NCBI RefSeq assembly: GCF_003316635.1
Contig: NZ_QNQP01000002.1
Coordinates: 124,001-188,000 of the forward strand
Origin: Roseovarius dicentrarchi
GTDB lineage: Bacteria > Pseudomonadota > Alphaproteobacteria > Rhodobacterales > Rhodobacteraceae
Length of the DNA stretch: 64,000 bases
Reading direction: 5' to 3'
A program made the translations under genes and the position numbers. How positions within the stretch are numbered: position 1 is the first letter of the stretch; each line of letters opens with the position of its first letter. Under the pieces are notes generated by a model, which was given only the letters and a program-made list of their open reading frames with translations, did no database searches and was not told the DNA's origin. This document shows, piece by piece, positions 7,986 to 16,367 of this stretch.

Positions 7986-8594
7986 ATGTTCCGTTTGGCA
8001 CTGTCTCGCTTCAGACCCCATTTCGCGCGCCAAAACGGTGTCGCTGAACATGCGCGAGGCCGCGACGGCGCCAGCGACCAACGGTTCTATGCCCCCGAAG
8101 TGTTCGGTCCTGCCCCGGAGGGCGGATTCAAGGACGGCGGCGAAAGCATCAGGAAGCAAGTCCGGCGCGTTCGCGTCTATGCCTCTGACGATCAGGACCG
8201 CGTCATTGGCGCGGTGGCGGGCGACGGCGGCACATGGTCTGCGCATCACCAATGACGGCTTGCATGATGACGGGTGCGACGACACCGTGTGTGCCACTAT
8301 CCGCCTTCCGGGTGGCCGCGTGATGCAGGTCGTTCCGGCATGGGTTGCCTGCGCCGGCCCCAATTTCGCGCCCGAAATCCCGCCCATCATCGCCCTGTTC
8401 GATGTGATCGACGAAACGCGCACTAAGGCTGGTCCACGGCGCCCACAGGTCCGCTGTCCTTTCAAAACTTCATCTATCCCACATTGCGCCGGGTTGCGCT
8501 GATGGAATGGCTGACAGCGGCGGCGAACCTGCGCCGCGCCCGCCATGCGGGGGCCAGCACGACATGGATCGTAACTGTGATCGGACCGGGATAG
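7986..8594 (+). pseudogene. Remnant of a LodA/GoxA-family CTQ-dependent amino acid oxidase
   Basis: Pieces of one protein family appear in order but in different frames. Around 7986-8240 (frame of 7986) the translation has LSRFRPHFA, FYAPEVFGP, GGFKDGGESIRKQVRRVRVY, matching the LodA N-terminus (xGPE..GGFKD..GxIKRQxxRFRxY). Around 8230-8430, one frame on, it has TNDGLHDDGCDDTVCATI and VVPAWVACAGPNFAPEIPP (LodA: NDGWHDDxSDGPVxATV, PAWVVVAPPNYAPD). From about 8454 it returns to the first frame with LSFQNFIYPTLRRVALMEWL before a stop at 8592. The family is about 700 residues; the stretch between the first two blocks and the whole C-terminal half with the quinone cofactor site are gone. Two frameshifts and deletions make it non-functional. 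Confidence 0.68.
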
Positions 8595-8661
8595 GCCGCC
8601 ATTGGTGATGGGCCGGACCGCCACGATGGTGGGGACGGCGACAGCGGGCACATGGCAGGCC

Positions 8662-9813
8662 CTAGGTTGATCCCAGAATGTCGCGCGCGATGTGGTCGAA
8701 GATGGCCGCACCGATGGGAATCAGATCATCGGGGAAATCATAATCGGGGTTGTGCAGGGCTGCATGTTCCGTCCCGGACCCCAGCAGCAGCATCGCCGCC
8801 TTGGCCGTCCAGCCGAAGACGCCGAAATCCTCGGACGCGCGCATCGGCAGGCCGTCGCCGGTTCTGGCACCGCCAACTGCGTCAATCGCGGCCTCTGCAA
8901 TGCGCGCCGCATCCGCATCATTGATCGACGCGGCGAATGCGTCGCGCACGGCAAAACCCACCGCCAGTCCCGCCCGTGCCGCCGCCGTGCCCACCATGTC
9001 ACGCGCCCGCGCCGCCAGATCGTCCATGGCCGCATCATCTGCGGTGCGCAGCGTGACATGGAGGACCGCCTCGCCCGGCGCGATGCCGAATGTCGGCTCT
9101 CCCACCCGGACATGCGTGACGGTGACCAGCCGGAAGGCATCGTCCAGCGCCCCGCCCTGCCCAAGCGCGCCCAGCCCGGAAATCAGCGCCGCGACCGTTT
9201 CGGCGGGCGATATGCCATCCTCGGGGTTTGCCGCATGCGCCGTCTTGCCGGTCAGCCGAATCTCCAGCCCCTGAGAGGCGCAGTTGATCAGCCCGGCGCG
9301 CACACCGACCTGCCCAAAGGGGCGCCCCGGCTGGTTATGGATCGCAAAGGCCCAATCCGGTGCAATATCCGCGAACGCCGGATCGGCGACAACGGCGCGG
9401 GCGCCGCTGCCATCCTCCTCGGCGGGCTGAAACATCAGCACAACGCGGCCCGACGCAACAGGCCTGCGTGCAATCAGCCGGCCCAGTGCCATCAGCGTTG
9501 CCATATGCCCGTCATGGCCGCACAAATGCCCCTTGCCCGGATGCTGCGAGATCCACGGAAAATCCGCCAGTTCCTGAATTGGCAGCGCGTCCAGCTCGGC
9601 GCGGAACAGAACGGTCGGGCCATCGCGGCGGCCCTCGAACACCGCTGCAATGCCGTGGCCGCCCAGATGGCCCACAATGCGATTAGGTGATAGCGCTTGT
9701 AACGCAGCGGCAATCATGCGCGCCGTTTCGACCTCCTCGCCGGAGATTTCGGGACGGCTGTGAAGGCTTCGACGAAAGGCAGTCAGCTCGACCAGATCGG
9801 AATTTGTCAGCAT
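8662..9813 (-). CDS. M20D-family amidohydrolase (hippurate hydrolase/aminoacylase type)
   Basis: 383 residues, normal for the family. Metal-binding signatures are clear: LCGHDGHMATLMALG near residue 95, with the cysteine and histidines typical of the M20D group, then FQPAEEDGSGA with the catalytic glutamate pair near residue 130, and the dimerisation lid domain in the middle. A final metal-ligand histidine lies in LGSGTEHAALHNPDYDF. Such enzymes release amino acids from N-acyl or N-aroyl conjugates in the cytoplasm. It stands between the lodA remnant and the tonB operon on the same strand, 94 bases from the latter, and is probably separate from it. Confidence 0.88.
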   Translation of the reverse strand: MLTNSDLVELTAFRRSLHSRPEISGEEVETARMIAAALQALSPNRIVGHLGGHGIAAVFEGRRDGPTVLFRAELDALPIQELADFPWISQHPGKGHLCGHDGHMATLMALGRLIARRPVASGRVVLMFQPAEEDGSGARAVVADPAFADIAPDWAFAIHNQPGRPFGQVGVRAGLINCASQGLEIRLTGKTAHAANPEDGISPAETVAALISGLGALGQGGALDDAFRLVTVTHVRVGEPTFGIAPGEAVLHVTLRTADDAAMDDLAARARDMVGTAAARAGLAVGFAVRDAFAASINDADAARIAEAAIDAVGGARTGDGLPMRASEDFGVFGWTAKAAMLLLGSGTEHAALHNPDYDFPDDLIPIGAAIFDHIARDILGST

Positions 9814-9907
9814 TGGACAGACGTTCCTTCAGTGGCTGCGGACCGGGCGTTTAAACACCACCGCATGACTGCCTGCAAGCATGGCGCCTGCCTGCCTTGC
9901 AGCAGAT

Positions 9908-10816
9908 CTACCGCCCTTCGATATTCAGCGTAAAGCTACGCTGCGCCCCGGCCGGCGGCGGCGGGAAGGGCGCGGCGGCGCGGATCATGCGCAGCGCCGC
10001 CTTGTCCAGCGCCGCCGAGCCGGAGCTGCGCGCGATCGATACGCCCGCCAGCCCGCCGCCACCGGAAATGCTGAACGCCACCACGGCCGTCCCGCGCGAG
10101 CCTGCGCGGGGACGTGGCACGCGCGAGATGCGTTTCATGACCAGCCCCGGATAATTGCTGGCCGCTGCGTTGCCGGCAGCAGACGACGCGCCCCGCGACG
10201 TGCCTTGCGCCCTTGCGGGGGCCTGCTCGCTGCCGCTTGCCGCGCCTGCGCGCTGGTTCTGCTCGGCATTGCCGCGCGGCTGGCTGGCCGGTTTGCGCCT
10301 TTGTGCCGGCTTGGCGGGTTCGGGCGTTTTCGCGGCCTGCCTGTTCTTTGTCTCGAAGGCGTCCGTGCGGCGCTTGGGGCGCAGTGACCGGGTGACGGCA
10401 GGCTCGGCCGTGTCGGTCGCCTCCACCACGTCTTGCGCGGGTTCAGGTGGCTGGGCCGCCTCGGGCGGCGCCGATGGCGTGGCTGCGACCGTCGGTACAG
10501 CGTCATCGGCCAGCTGCGGCTGTGCGCGCGGTGTCTCGGCAAGGGTGTCATGCTGAACCGGCGCCTCTGCCGCCTCGACAGGGGTGGCCGGGGCCGGTTC
10601 GGCCACGTCCGGCTGCACCGTTTCCGCCGGCTCCGAGGCCTCCAGCGTTCCGGCCACCATATCGGCAAAGCTGCTGCCGATCCGCACGTCCTGCGCCCCG
10701 GCGCCGCCCTCGGTCTCGACGCTTTGATCGGCCATCAGCGCCCATCCCAGCGCGGCGTGGATCACAACCGCAACGGCCAGCGCCGCAATCCAAAGGCTTC
10801 GCGATGCAGCGATCAT
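9908..10816 (-). CDS. tonB: TonB energy transducer protein
   Basis: 302 residues. It has one N-terminal membrane anchor (SLWIAALAVAVVIHAALGWA), a long Pro/Ala/Glu-rich periplasmic spacer (about residues 60-210) and a TonB C-terminal domain (NYPGLVMKRISRVPRPRAGS, then AVVAFSISGGGGLAGVSI). TonB carries proton-motive energy from ExbBD to outer-membrane receptors. Its ATG overlaps the stop of exbD by 4 bases. It closes the exbB-exbD-exbD-tonB operon beside the haem receptor gene, so haem uptake is the likely client. Confidence 0.9.
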   Translation of the reverse strand: MIAASRSLWIAALAVAVVIHAALGWALMADQSVETEGGAGAQDVRIGSSFADMVAGTLEASEPAETVQPDVAEPAPATPVEAAEAPVQHDTLAETPRAQPQLADDAVPTVAATPSAPPEAAQPPEPAQDVVEATDTAEPAVTRSLRPKRRTDAFETKNRQAAKTPEPAKPAQRRKPASQPRGNAEQNQRAGAASGSEQAPARAQGTSRGASSAAGNAAASNYPGLVMKRISRVPRPRAGSRGTAVVAFSISGGGGLAGVSIARSSGSAALDKAALRMIRAAAPFPPPPAGAQRSFTLNIEGR

Positions 10817-11199
10817 TCCAGCCCCCTTTCCGTGATGATCAGAACGCGCCCGGCACCGCCGCCGCGCAATGCGCGGGTGATGCGCACCAGATCCTGCGCC
10901 GGCAGATCGCGGTCCGGAATCAGCCGGATATCGGGCTGCGCAAGATGTTCCTGCCGCCGCAAAAACGCGTCCGCCGACAGGATTTGCGTGCCCCGATAGC
11001 TCAGCGTGCCATCCTGGGCGATCACCAGCGCATCAGGTGGCGCGCGCCCTTCCAGATCGGCGGTGCGGATCAGTTTCAGATCGCGGTCCAGCGGCTGCGC
11101 CAGCGTGCCGGCAACCATGAAAAACACCAGCATCAGAAAAACGATGTTGATCAGCGCGATGGTCGGCTCGCGCTTTGATTTCTCGCGCGGGCGTCTCAT
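10813..11199 (-). CDS. exbD: ExbD-family proton channel subunit (second copy)
   Basis: 128 residues with a short cationic N-terminus (RRPREKSKREPTIALINIVF), one membrane helix (LMLVFFMVAGTLA) and a periplasmic domain ending DLVRITRALRGGGAGRVLIIT. The usual helix aspartate of ExbD (as in the first copy, SLIDVIFLLLLFF) is replaced here by asparagine in LINIVFLML, so this copy may not carry protons itself. It overlaps both neighbours by 4 bases. Two different ExbD proteins in one operon suggest a hetero-oligomeric channel. Confidence 0.85.
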   Translation of the reverse strand: MRRPREKSKREPTIALINIVFLMLVFFMVAGTLAQPLDRDLKLIRTADLEGRAPPDALVIAQDGTLSYRGTQILSADAFLRRQEHLAQPDIRLIPDRDLPAQDLVRITRALRGGGAGRVLIITERGLE

Positions 11200-11576
11200 G
11201 TGTCGCCCAGCACGGTCGGGGCCACGCCGCGCAAGGGGCGCAGGGCCACCAGCAGGTCCGTCAGGCGCTGCGCCGTCACGTCCGCACGCAGTGAAATCAG
11301 CAGCGGCACCGGTTCGGCATCGGCGCCGGGCAGCGCGGCGGCCAGCCCGTCCAGATCCATGGCGGCGCCGTTCAGGGTCAGCTGGGCCGCGCCCAGTTGC
11401 AGAAACAGCGGCTTCATGCCCGGCTCCAGCGCCGCGCCGCCGCTGGCGGCCGACAGCTCGACCTCGGAGAATTTGGAGAAGGTGGAGGTCAGCATGAAAA
11501 ACAGCAGCAGCAAGAAGATGACGTCGATCAGCGACGTCATCGACAGGCGCGACCGCCGGCGGCGCGCCTTAAACAC
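11196..11576 (-). CDS. exbD: ExbD-family proton channel subunit (first copy)
   Basis: 126 residues. The N-terminal arginine-rich segment leads into MTSLIDVIFLLLLFFMLTSTF, which holds the conserved aspartate needed for proton-driven work in ExbD/TolR proteins. The start is assigned to the GTG at 11576, which overlaps the last codons of exbB (CGTGTTTAA); a longer frame in the same phase runs inside exbB and is not plausible. The protein should pair with ExbB in the inner membrane and energise TonB. Confidence 0.87.
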   Translation of the reverse strand: MFKARRRRSRLSMTSLIDVIFLLLLFFMLTSTFSKFSEVELSAASGGAALEPGMKPLFLQLGAAQLTLNGAAMDLDGLAAALPGADAEPVPLLISLRADVTAQRLTDLLVALRPLRGVAPTVLGDT

Positions 11577-12237
11577 GCAGCGGCGCGGCGGCTGGCACCG
11601 TGCCCCCTGCCGCCACGTCCCCTGCCGCCACGCCGCGCGGGCGCAGAATGGTGGCGATGGCACGCTCGGCGGTGACGCGTTCGGCGTCCATGCGCCCCTC
11701 GAACCAGCTGAGCACCAGCGCGGTGGGCATCGCGACAACCAGCCCGACGGCGGTGGTCAGCAGCGCCACCCAGATCCCGCCCGCCAGCAGCGACGGATCC
11801 ACCTGCGCGCCCGCCTCCTGCAAGGATTGAAACGCCTCGATCATGCCCAGAACCGTGCCGAAGAGGCCCAGCAGCGGCGCCAGCTGCGCCACGGAATCCA
11901 GCAGGCGAAATCCGCGCTCCAGCTTGGCAAAGCGCGTCTCGGCCTCGGCGGTCAGGCGCGGGGTGTCGGCGGTATTCGATGTGAACGCCATGTCAATCAC
12001 GGGCGCCAGATAGCTTTTGGACTGGTCCAGCGCGGCGCGCGCCCCGGCGCGGTCGCCTGCGTCCCATGCGGCCACGGCCCGGCTGAGCGCGGTGTGACGC
12101 CCGACGCCTGCGGCGGCGAATTGCCATGCCTTGTAAATCATCGTCGCCAGCGTCACCACCGACACCGCAAGCAGCAGCAGCACAACCGGCCCGCCCAGAT
12201 CGGCGATCTGGCGCAATGGCTCCATCAGGGGGGTCAT
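11569..12237 (-). CDS. exbB: ExbB-family (MotA/TolQ/ExbB) proton channel protein
   Basis: 222 residues with three membrane segments: VVLLLLAVSVVTLATMIYKA near the start, LLDSVAQLAPLLGLFGTVLGMIEAF in the middle and GGIWVALLTTAVGLVVAMPTALVL towards the end, the last two being the conserved MotA/TolQ/ExbB channel core. Its ATG overlaps the stop of the upstream small periplasmic protein gene (ATGA). Together with the two ExbD copies and TonB it forms an energising complex for outer-membrane import. Confidence 0.9.
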   Translation of the reverse strand: MTPLMEPLRQIADLGGPVVLLLLAVSVVTLATMIYKAWQFAAAGVGRHTALSRAVAAWDAGDRAGARAALDQSKSYLAPVIDMAFTSNTADTPRLTAEAETRFAKLERGFRLLDSVAQLAPLLGLFGTVLGMIEAFQSLQEAGAQVDPSLLAGGIWVALLTTAVGLVVAMPTALVLSWFEGRMDAERVTAERAIATILRPRGVAAGDVAAGGTVPAAAPLRV

Positions 12238-12665
12238 CCCTGCACCTCGATTTCGGTGCGCGTGCCGGTGATCAGGCCATCCTCGCAGGCGGATGCGCCC
12301 AGGTCGGGCGCGTCGCAAGTGCTGGCACCGTTGATCAGGATCATGCCCAGATCGGCGCAGGCAAGGCCGGGAATGGTAAACTGCCGCACCCGCGGCCGCG
12401 CGGCGGGCAGCGCGCCGAAATCGAACAGCGTCAGGCGATCGACCTGCCCCGCGCTGTCGAACAGCACCGTCTCGTAAACCACTTTCTCTATCGGGAGGGG
12501 ATGGCCGTTGATGACCAGAAACGACAGGGTGCAGCCGCTGTCCGCCTCCGTCGCCGCATTCAGCTCGACCGACACAGCCGCGCCGATTGTGGTTTCGTCC
12601 GCCGCAACAGCAGGCTGGACCGTGCCGCATAAAAGTGCGCAGATCAGGGCCGGTTTCAGGTTCAT
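12234..12665 (-). CDS. Small exported protein heading the exbB-tonB operon (unknown function)
   Basis: 143 residues. A signal peptide (MNLKPALICALLCGTVQPAVA) is followed by a periplasmic domain with cysteines in DSGCTLSF, GLACADL, STCDAP and SACEDG, which could form two disulfides. The start at 12665 has GGAG seven bases upstream; a longer in-frame opening upstream lacks one. It overlaps exbB by 4 bases, so it is translated with the TonB complex. I do not recognise the family. Location suggests a periplasmic accessory of TonB-dependent haem or iron import. Confidence 0.72.
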   Translation of the reverse strand: MNLKPALICALLCGTVQPAVAADETTIGAAVSVELNAATEADSGCTLSFLVINGHPLPIEKVVYETVLFDSAGQVDRLTLFDFGALPAARPRVRQFTIPGLACADLGMILINGASTCDAPDLGASACEDGLITGTRTEIEVQG

Positions 12666-12743
12666 TGCAGATCTCCAGTAACGCGGGCGCGCCGATGCAG
12701 GGCGCGCGGAATGTAGGCAATGGTTCACCACAGATCAAATGGC

Positions 12744-12764
12744 AAATCAATACCTGATTGATTT
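12744..12764. promoter_or_regulatory. Inverted repeat in the promoter region of the exbB-tonB operon
   Basis: AAATCAA (12744-12750), seven bases, then TTGATTT (12758-12764), about 80 bases upstream of the first gene of the operon. An iron regulator (Irr- or RirA-type) or another dimeric factor could bind; this is a candidate by shape and position only. Confidence 0.4.
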
Positions 12765-12901
12765 AATCGGAATAGCGCGTGCTGTTCCGCTCGCCCGTCC
12801 GGCATGGCTGTGGTCAGCGTTTCTCGGGCATATTCGGATGCCCTGCGCTATCCAGCCTGAAAAAACGTCATGGCCGGCGCCTGTCGCGCCGGCCACCATG
12901 T

Positions 12902-14947
12902 TCAGAATGTTTTCGTCACGGACACCTTGAATGTCCGCCCCGGCGCCTGCCGGGTGGGCGACGACAGGTGGCCGACATAGGCGTCATCCAGCACATTCTC
13001 GACCCCGAAGCGGACCGCCGCACCGTCCAGCTGCGCCGGGCGCCATGTGGCGCGCAGATTGTGCTGCGTGCTGTCGGGCAGGTCCGCGTTCAGCGCGTCG
13101 CGCCGGTCCGTGGCGTGTACCATTTCCCAACTCAGATCCAGCATATCGCCCCACTTCTTGCCCAGTGTCAGCTGGACGCGGTCCGAGGGGCTGTTGCGCC
13201 ATGTCGCGCTGCTGCGGTCCGGGTTATATTCATGCGCCTCGCCGATATGGCCGGCCAGATCCGCGTAGAACCCCGACTGCATGCCATATGACGCCTCCAG
13301 CTCGAACCCTTCGGATTTCACCCGGTCCAGATCGACGGAGGTAGAGCCGGGAACCGTATAGCTGGTGATGTCCCACAGCTTGGTCTGGTAGAAATTGCCG
13401 CGCAGCGTCAGGCTGTCACCCGCCGCAAACACGTCCTCGCCGGTGTATTCGGCGCCCAGCTCCAGCGTCTGGGATTTCTCGGTCATGCCCAGACGCCGCT
13501 GCGCCGTGGCGCCCGCGCCCAGATCGTCGATGATCGGCAGACCTTCGGTATAGGCCGCGCTGCCAAAGACCGACAGGCCATTGCCCAGGTCATAGGCCAC
13601 CGCCAGACCGCCCATCAACGCATCGGTCTTGTAGCTGTCCGGCACACCGGCCAGCGGCACCGCGCTTTCGATCTTGGAATGCTCGTAGCGCAGCGCCGGC
13701 GTGACGGTGAACTGGCCAAGCGTCATTTCGTCGACCACGAACACCGCAAAGCGGCGATCATCCCCGCCGGGCGAGCTGGCCGCGTCCAGCCGGTCCTTGC
13801 GGATCACCTCGCCGCCGGCCAGCATGTCGTGCTGCACCGTTCCCGTGCTGAACAACGCGCGGTTGGAGACGGTCAGCTTGGTCGTCTCATAGCGGTTGTC
13901 GGCGCAGATCACGCCGGTGAACGGGCTTGCACAGAAATCTGCCACGCTCTGGCCGCCCTGAAAGGGCGAGCTGCCGTCGATATAATCCACATCAATCGTC
14001 TGGTCCGCATAGCTGAGGTTCGCGCGCAGATCTATCAGGTCGTTTGCCGGGTTATAGCGATACTCGACCACCGCCTGGCTGGTATCGGTGCGCCGGTCGA
14101 CCCGGCCAAAGCTGCCTGCGGTCGTCTGAAACTGGTCGTATGGCACATCCTTGTCGTCGGCCACCGTCTCCGAATAGCTGATGCTCAGGGACTGGGCGCC
14201 GTCCTCGCCGAAGGTGAATTTCCCCTTGGCCAGCCATGATGGCGTGCGGAACGACGAATTGCCGATGGTGGTGCCGTCCCCGGCCTTCAGATCCCCCTGA
14301 TCGCGCAGGGTGTAGTTCAGCAGGAATTCCACGCCCTCGGCGGGCATCCATGCCAGATTGGTCGATGTGGCCCAGCCATCGCCGTTGCTGCTGTATTCCA
14401 GCGTTTGCGAGCCGCCAAAGCCGGGCACGCCGCCGGTAAAATCGGACGCGTCCTTGGTCTCCAGCTTGACGACACCGCCGACGATGCCGGATCCGTAGGC
14501 AAAACTGCCGATGGTGCCGCGCAGCACCTCGACCTGCCGGTACAGCAGCGGATCGGTGAACAGCTGCGTGCCGATTCGGTACAGCTCTTCGGACCCGACG
14601 CTGGCGCCGTCGATCTGCACCGCGATCTTCTGGTCGGTGCCGAAGGTGGTGTTTGCGCCAAAGCCGCGAATGTTGATGCCGGACCCCTGCGGCGTCGTGC
14701 CATTGACCAGCGTGACGCCCGGCACCGAATCGATCAGCTGCGCCACGGTGCTGGCCTGCCGGTCCTTGATCTCCTCCTCGCCGACGACGGTACGGGGCAG
14801 CGCGGTGCCATAGCTCAGATCGCGCTTGCCTGCGGTCAGGATCAGGGTGCCCAGATATCCGGGTGTGTTGGTGTCCTGCGCGGTGGCCGGGGCCGCCAGC
14901 GACAGGCAGGCAAACGCGGCAGTGCCGCGCAACAGGGGTTTTGACAT
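12902..14947 (-). CDS. hmuR: TonB-dependent haem/haemoglobin receptor
   Basis: 681 residues, the usual size. A signal peptide (cleavage near APATAQ) precedes the plug domain (RTVVGEEEIKDRQASTVAQL, GVTLVNGTTPQGSGINIRGF) and a beta-barrel ending in the terminal phenylalanine (RTFKVSVTKTF), typical of outer-membrane proteins. The sequence layout matches the haem/haemoglobin receptor group. I chose the ATG at 14947, which has AAGG nine bases before it; an ATG three codons earlier sits directly on that site. It is divergent from hmuS, and its client transporters and TonB complex flank it on both sides. Confidence 0.88.
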   Translation of the reverse strand: MSKPLLRGTAAFACLSLAAPATAQDTNTPGYLGTLILTAGKRDLSYGTALPRTVVGEEEIKDRQASTVAQLIDSVPGVTLVNGTTPQGSGINIRGFGANTTFGTDQKIAVQIDGASVGSEELYRIGTQLFTDPLLYRQVEVLRGTIGSFAYGSGIVGGVVKLETKDASDFTGGVPGFGGSQTLEYSSNGDGWATSTNLAWMPAEGVEFLLNYTLRDQGDLKAGDGTTIGNSSFRTPSWLAKGKFTFGEDGAQSLSISYSETVADDKDVPYDQFQTTAGSFGRVDRRTDTSQAVVEYRYNPANDLIDLRANLSYADQTIDVDYIDGSSPFQGGQSVADFCASPFTGVICADNRYETTKLTVSNRALFSTGTVQHDMLAGGEVIRKDRLDAASSPGGDDRRFAVFVVDEMTLGQFTVTPALRYEHSKIESAVPLAGVPDSYKTDALMGGLAVAYDLGNGLSVFGSAAYTEGLPIIDDLGAGATAQRRLGMTEKSQTLELGAEYTGEDVFAAGDSLTLRGNFYQTKLWDITSYTVPGSTSVDLDRVKSEGFELEASYGMQSGFYADLAGHIGEAHEYNPDRSSATWRNSPSDRVQLTLGKKWGDMLDLSWEMVHATDRRDALNADLPDSTQHNLRATWRPAQLDGAAVRFGVENVLDDAYVGHLSSPTRQAPGRTFKVSVTKTF

Positions 14948-15058
14948 ATGCGCCATCCTTCGTGCGTCTTGGGGCCGAAGCTTGCGAAGGGCTGGCGCGG
15001 CTATTTTGGGTGAAATTGCGATCAGGCTACCGCAATGGGTTGCACCCTTAACGCTGCC

Positions 15059-15073
15059 CGACTAAAACAGTCA
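15059..15073. promoter_or_regulatory. Candidate iron-responsive (RirA-type) operator between hmuR and hmuS
   Basis: CGACTAAAACAGTCA fits the TGA-N9-TCA layout of RirA iron boxes with one mismatch and contains the perfect GACT/AGTC inverted repeat. It lies in the 200-base divergent region of two haem-uptake operons, where iron control is expected. Confidence 0.42.
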
Positions 15074-15149
15074 AGTAATTTGCGACAGCCACGCACCGGA
15101 CAGTTCCGGACGCAGCCATCGGACCCATCATCACTCCGAAGGATGCCCC

Positions 15150-16202
15150 ATGACTGGCTCGAACACCCCGACCCCTGCCGAAATCCGCGCGTTTGAAGCG
15201 GAAAACCCCAAGCTGCGCGCGCGTGACGCGGCAGACAAGATGGGCATTGCCGAGGCACAGCTGGTCGCCGCCCGCACCGGGCAAGGCGCCACGCGAATCG
15301 CCGCCCACCCCGACCGGATCATCCCCGCCGCCGAACGGCTGGGCGAGGTCATGGCGCTGACCCGCGTCGATGCCTGCGTGCATGAAAAGGTGGGCGAGTA
15401 TGGCAATTACCACCCCGGCGAGCATGCCGCGATGACCCTGACCGAGGAAATCGACCTGCGCATCTTCCCCTCGCAATGGGTCCACGCCTACGCGGTCGAG
15501 GCGGAGTCCGACACTGGCCCGCGCCGGTCGCTCCAGATCTTCGACGCGGCGGGCGACGCGGTGCACAAGATCCACCTGCGCGAGACGTCGAACCATGACG
15601 CATGGCCCGCCATCGTCGCCGAACTGGCGCTGGACGACCAGTCCGAGGGTCAGGACGTGGCGCCGCGCAAACCCACTGAGGCCGCGAAATCGCGCCCCGA
15701 CAAGGTGGACATCCTGCGCGATGAATGGACAAGGCTGACCGACACGCACCAGTTTCTGCGCCTTTGCTCCAAACTGAAGATGAACCGCCTCGGCGCCTAC
15801 CGCATCGCCGGCGCGCCGTTTGTGCGCCAACTGGCGCCGGCGGCCGCCGATGACATGCTGCAAGCGGTGCAGGCCGCTGGGATCGAGGTGATGATCTTTG
15901 TCGGCAATCGCGGCTGCATCCAGATCCACAACGGTCCCATCGGGCAATTGCGCGCCATGGGTCCGTGGCAGAACGTGATGGACCCGCGCTTCAACCTGCA
16001 TCTGCGGCTGGACAAGGTGGCCGAGATCTGGGCCGTGGACAAACCCACGCAGCGCGGCCCCGCCGTGTCGGTCGAGGCGTTCGACGCCGAGGGCGGGCTG
16101 ATCTTCCAGGTCTTCGGCCTTGGCAAGGAGGGCCGCGATTCCCGCGCCGCGTGGGGCGCCATCGTCGACAAGCTGCCTGCGCTGGACTGCGTCCCGGCGT
16201 GA
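15150..16202 (+). CDS. hmuS: HmuS/HemS-type haem-handling (hemin-degrading) protein
   Basis: 350 residues formed of two repeated HemS-type domains (about 35-175 and 205-345), the standard architecture. The two halves share the layout of GEVMALTRVDACVHEKVGEY and, in the second, NRGCIQIHNGPIGQL with MDPRFNLHLRLDKVAEIW. Proteins of this family accept haem from the inner-membrane transporter and pass it to, or catalyse, its degradation. An AAGGA ribosome site precedes the ATG. It is the first gene of the rightward haem operon and its stop overlaps a small membrane ORF. Confidence 0.9.
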   Translation: MTGSNTPTPAEIRAFEAENPKLRARDAADKMGIAEAQLVAARTGQGATRIAAHPDRIIPAAERLGEVMALTRVDACVHEKVGEYGNYHPGEHAAMTLTEEIDLRIFPSQWVHAYAVEAESDTGPRRSLQIFDAAGDAVHKIHLRETSNHDAWPAIVAELALDDQSEGQDVAPRKPTEAAKSRPDKVDILRDEWTRLTDTHQFLRLCSKLKMNRLGAYRIAGAPFVRQLAPAAADDMLQAVQAAGIEVMIFVGNRGCIQIHNGPIGQLRAMGPWQNVMDPRFNLHLRLDKVAEIWAVDKPTQRGPAVSVEAFDAEGGLIFQVFGLGKEGRDSRAAWGAIVDKLPALDCVPA

Positions 16203-16366
16203 AGCACCGACGCGCATTCGTGATGATGATAGCTGTCGTCATTCCGACAACCATCATCATCACACTGGTCAGCGAACGCTACGGGTGCACCTATTTCTGG
16301 CCCGATAGCTATCGCTGCGATGATGCATCACCGAATGCGCCTGTCGCCTCCGAAGAAAGGAGCTGA
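16199..16366 (+). CDS. Small single-pass membrane protein between hmuS and hmuT (hypothetical)
   Basis: A 55-codon frame starting at a GTG that overlaps the hmuS stop (GTGA) and ending 1 base before the hmuT start. The product has a short basic N-terminus (KHRRA), a hydrophobic segment (FVMMIAVVIPTTIIITLV) and a cysteine-containing tail (YGCTYFWPDSYRCDDASPNA). Coupled placement and a clean membrane protein profile argue it is real; no family is recognised and it does not look like HemP. Its last codons contain the ribosome site of hmuT. Confidence 0.5.
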   Translation: MKHRRAFVMMIAVVIPTTIIITLVSERYGCTYFWPDSYRCDDASPNAPVASEERS

Positions 16367-16367
16367 A

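Noticed and set aside
7945..8502. A 185-codon plus-strand frame as an intact gene
   Set aside because: Only its later part has LodA similarity, and the flanking LodA blocks are in another frame, so it is part of a pseudogene.
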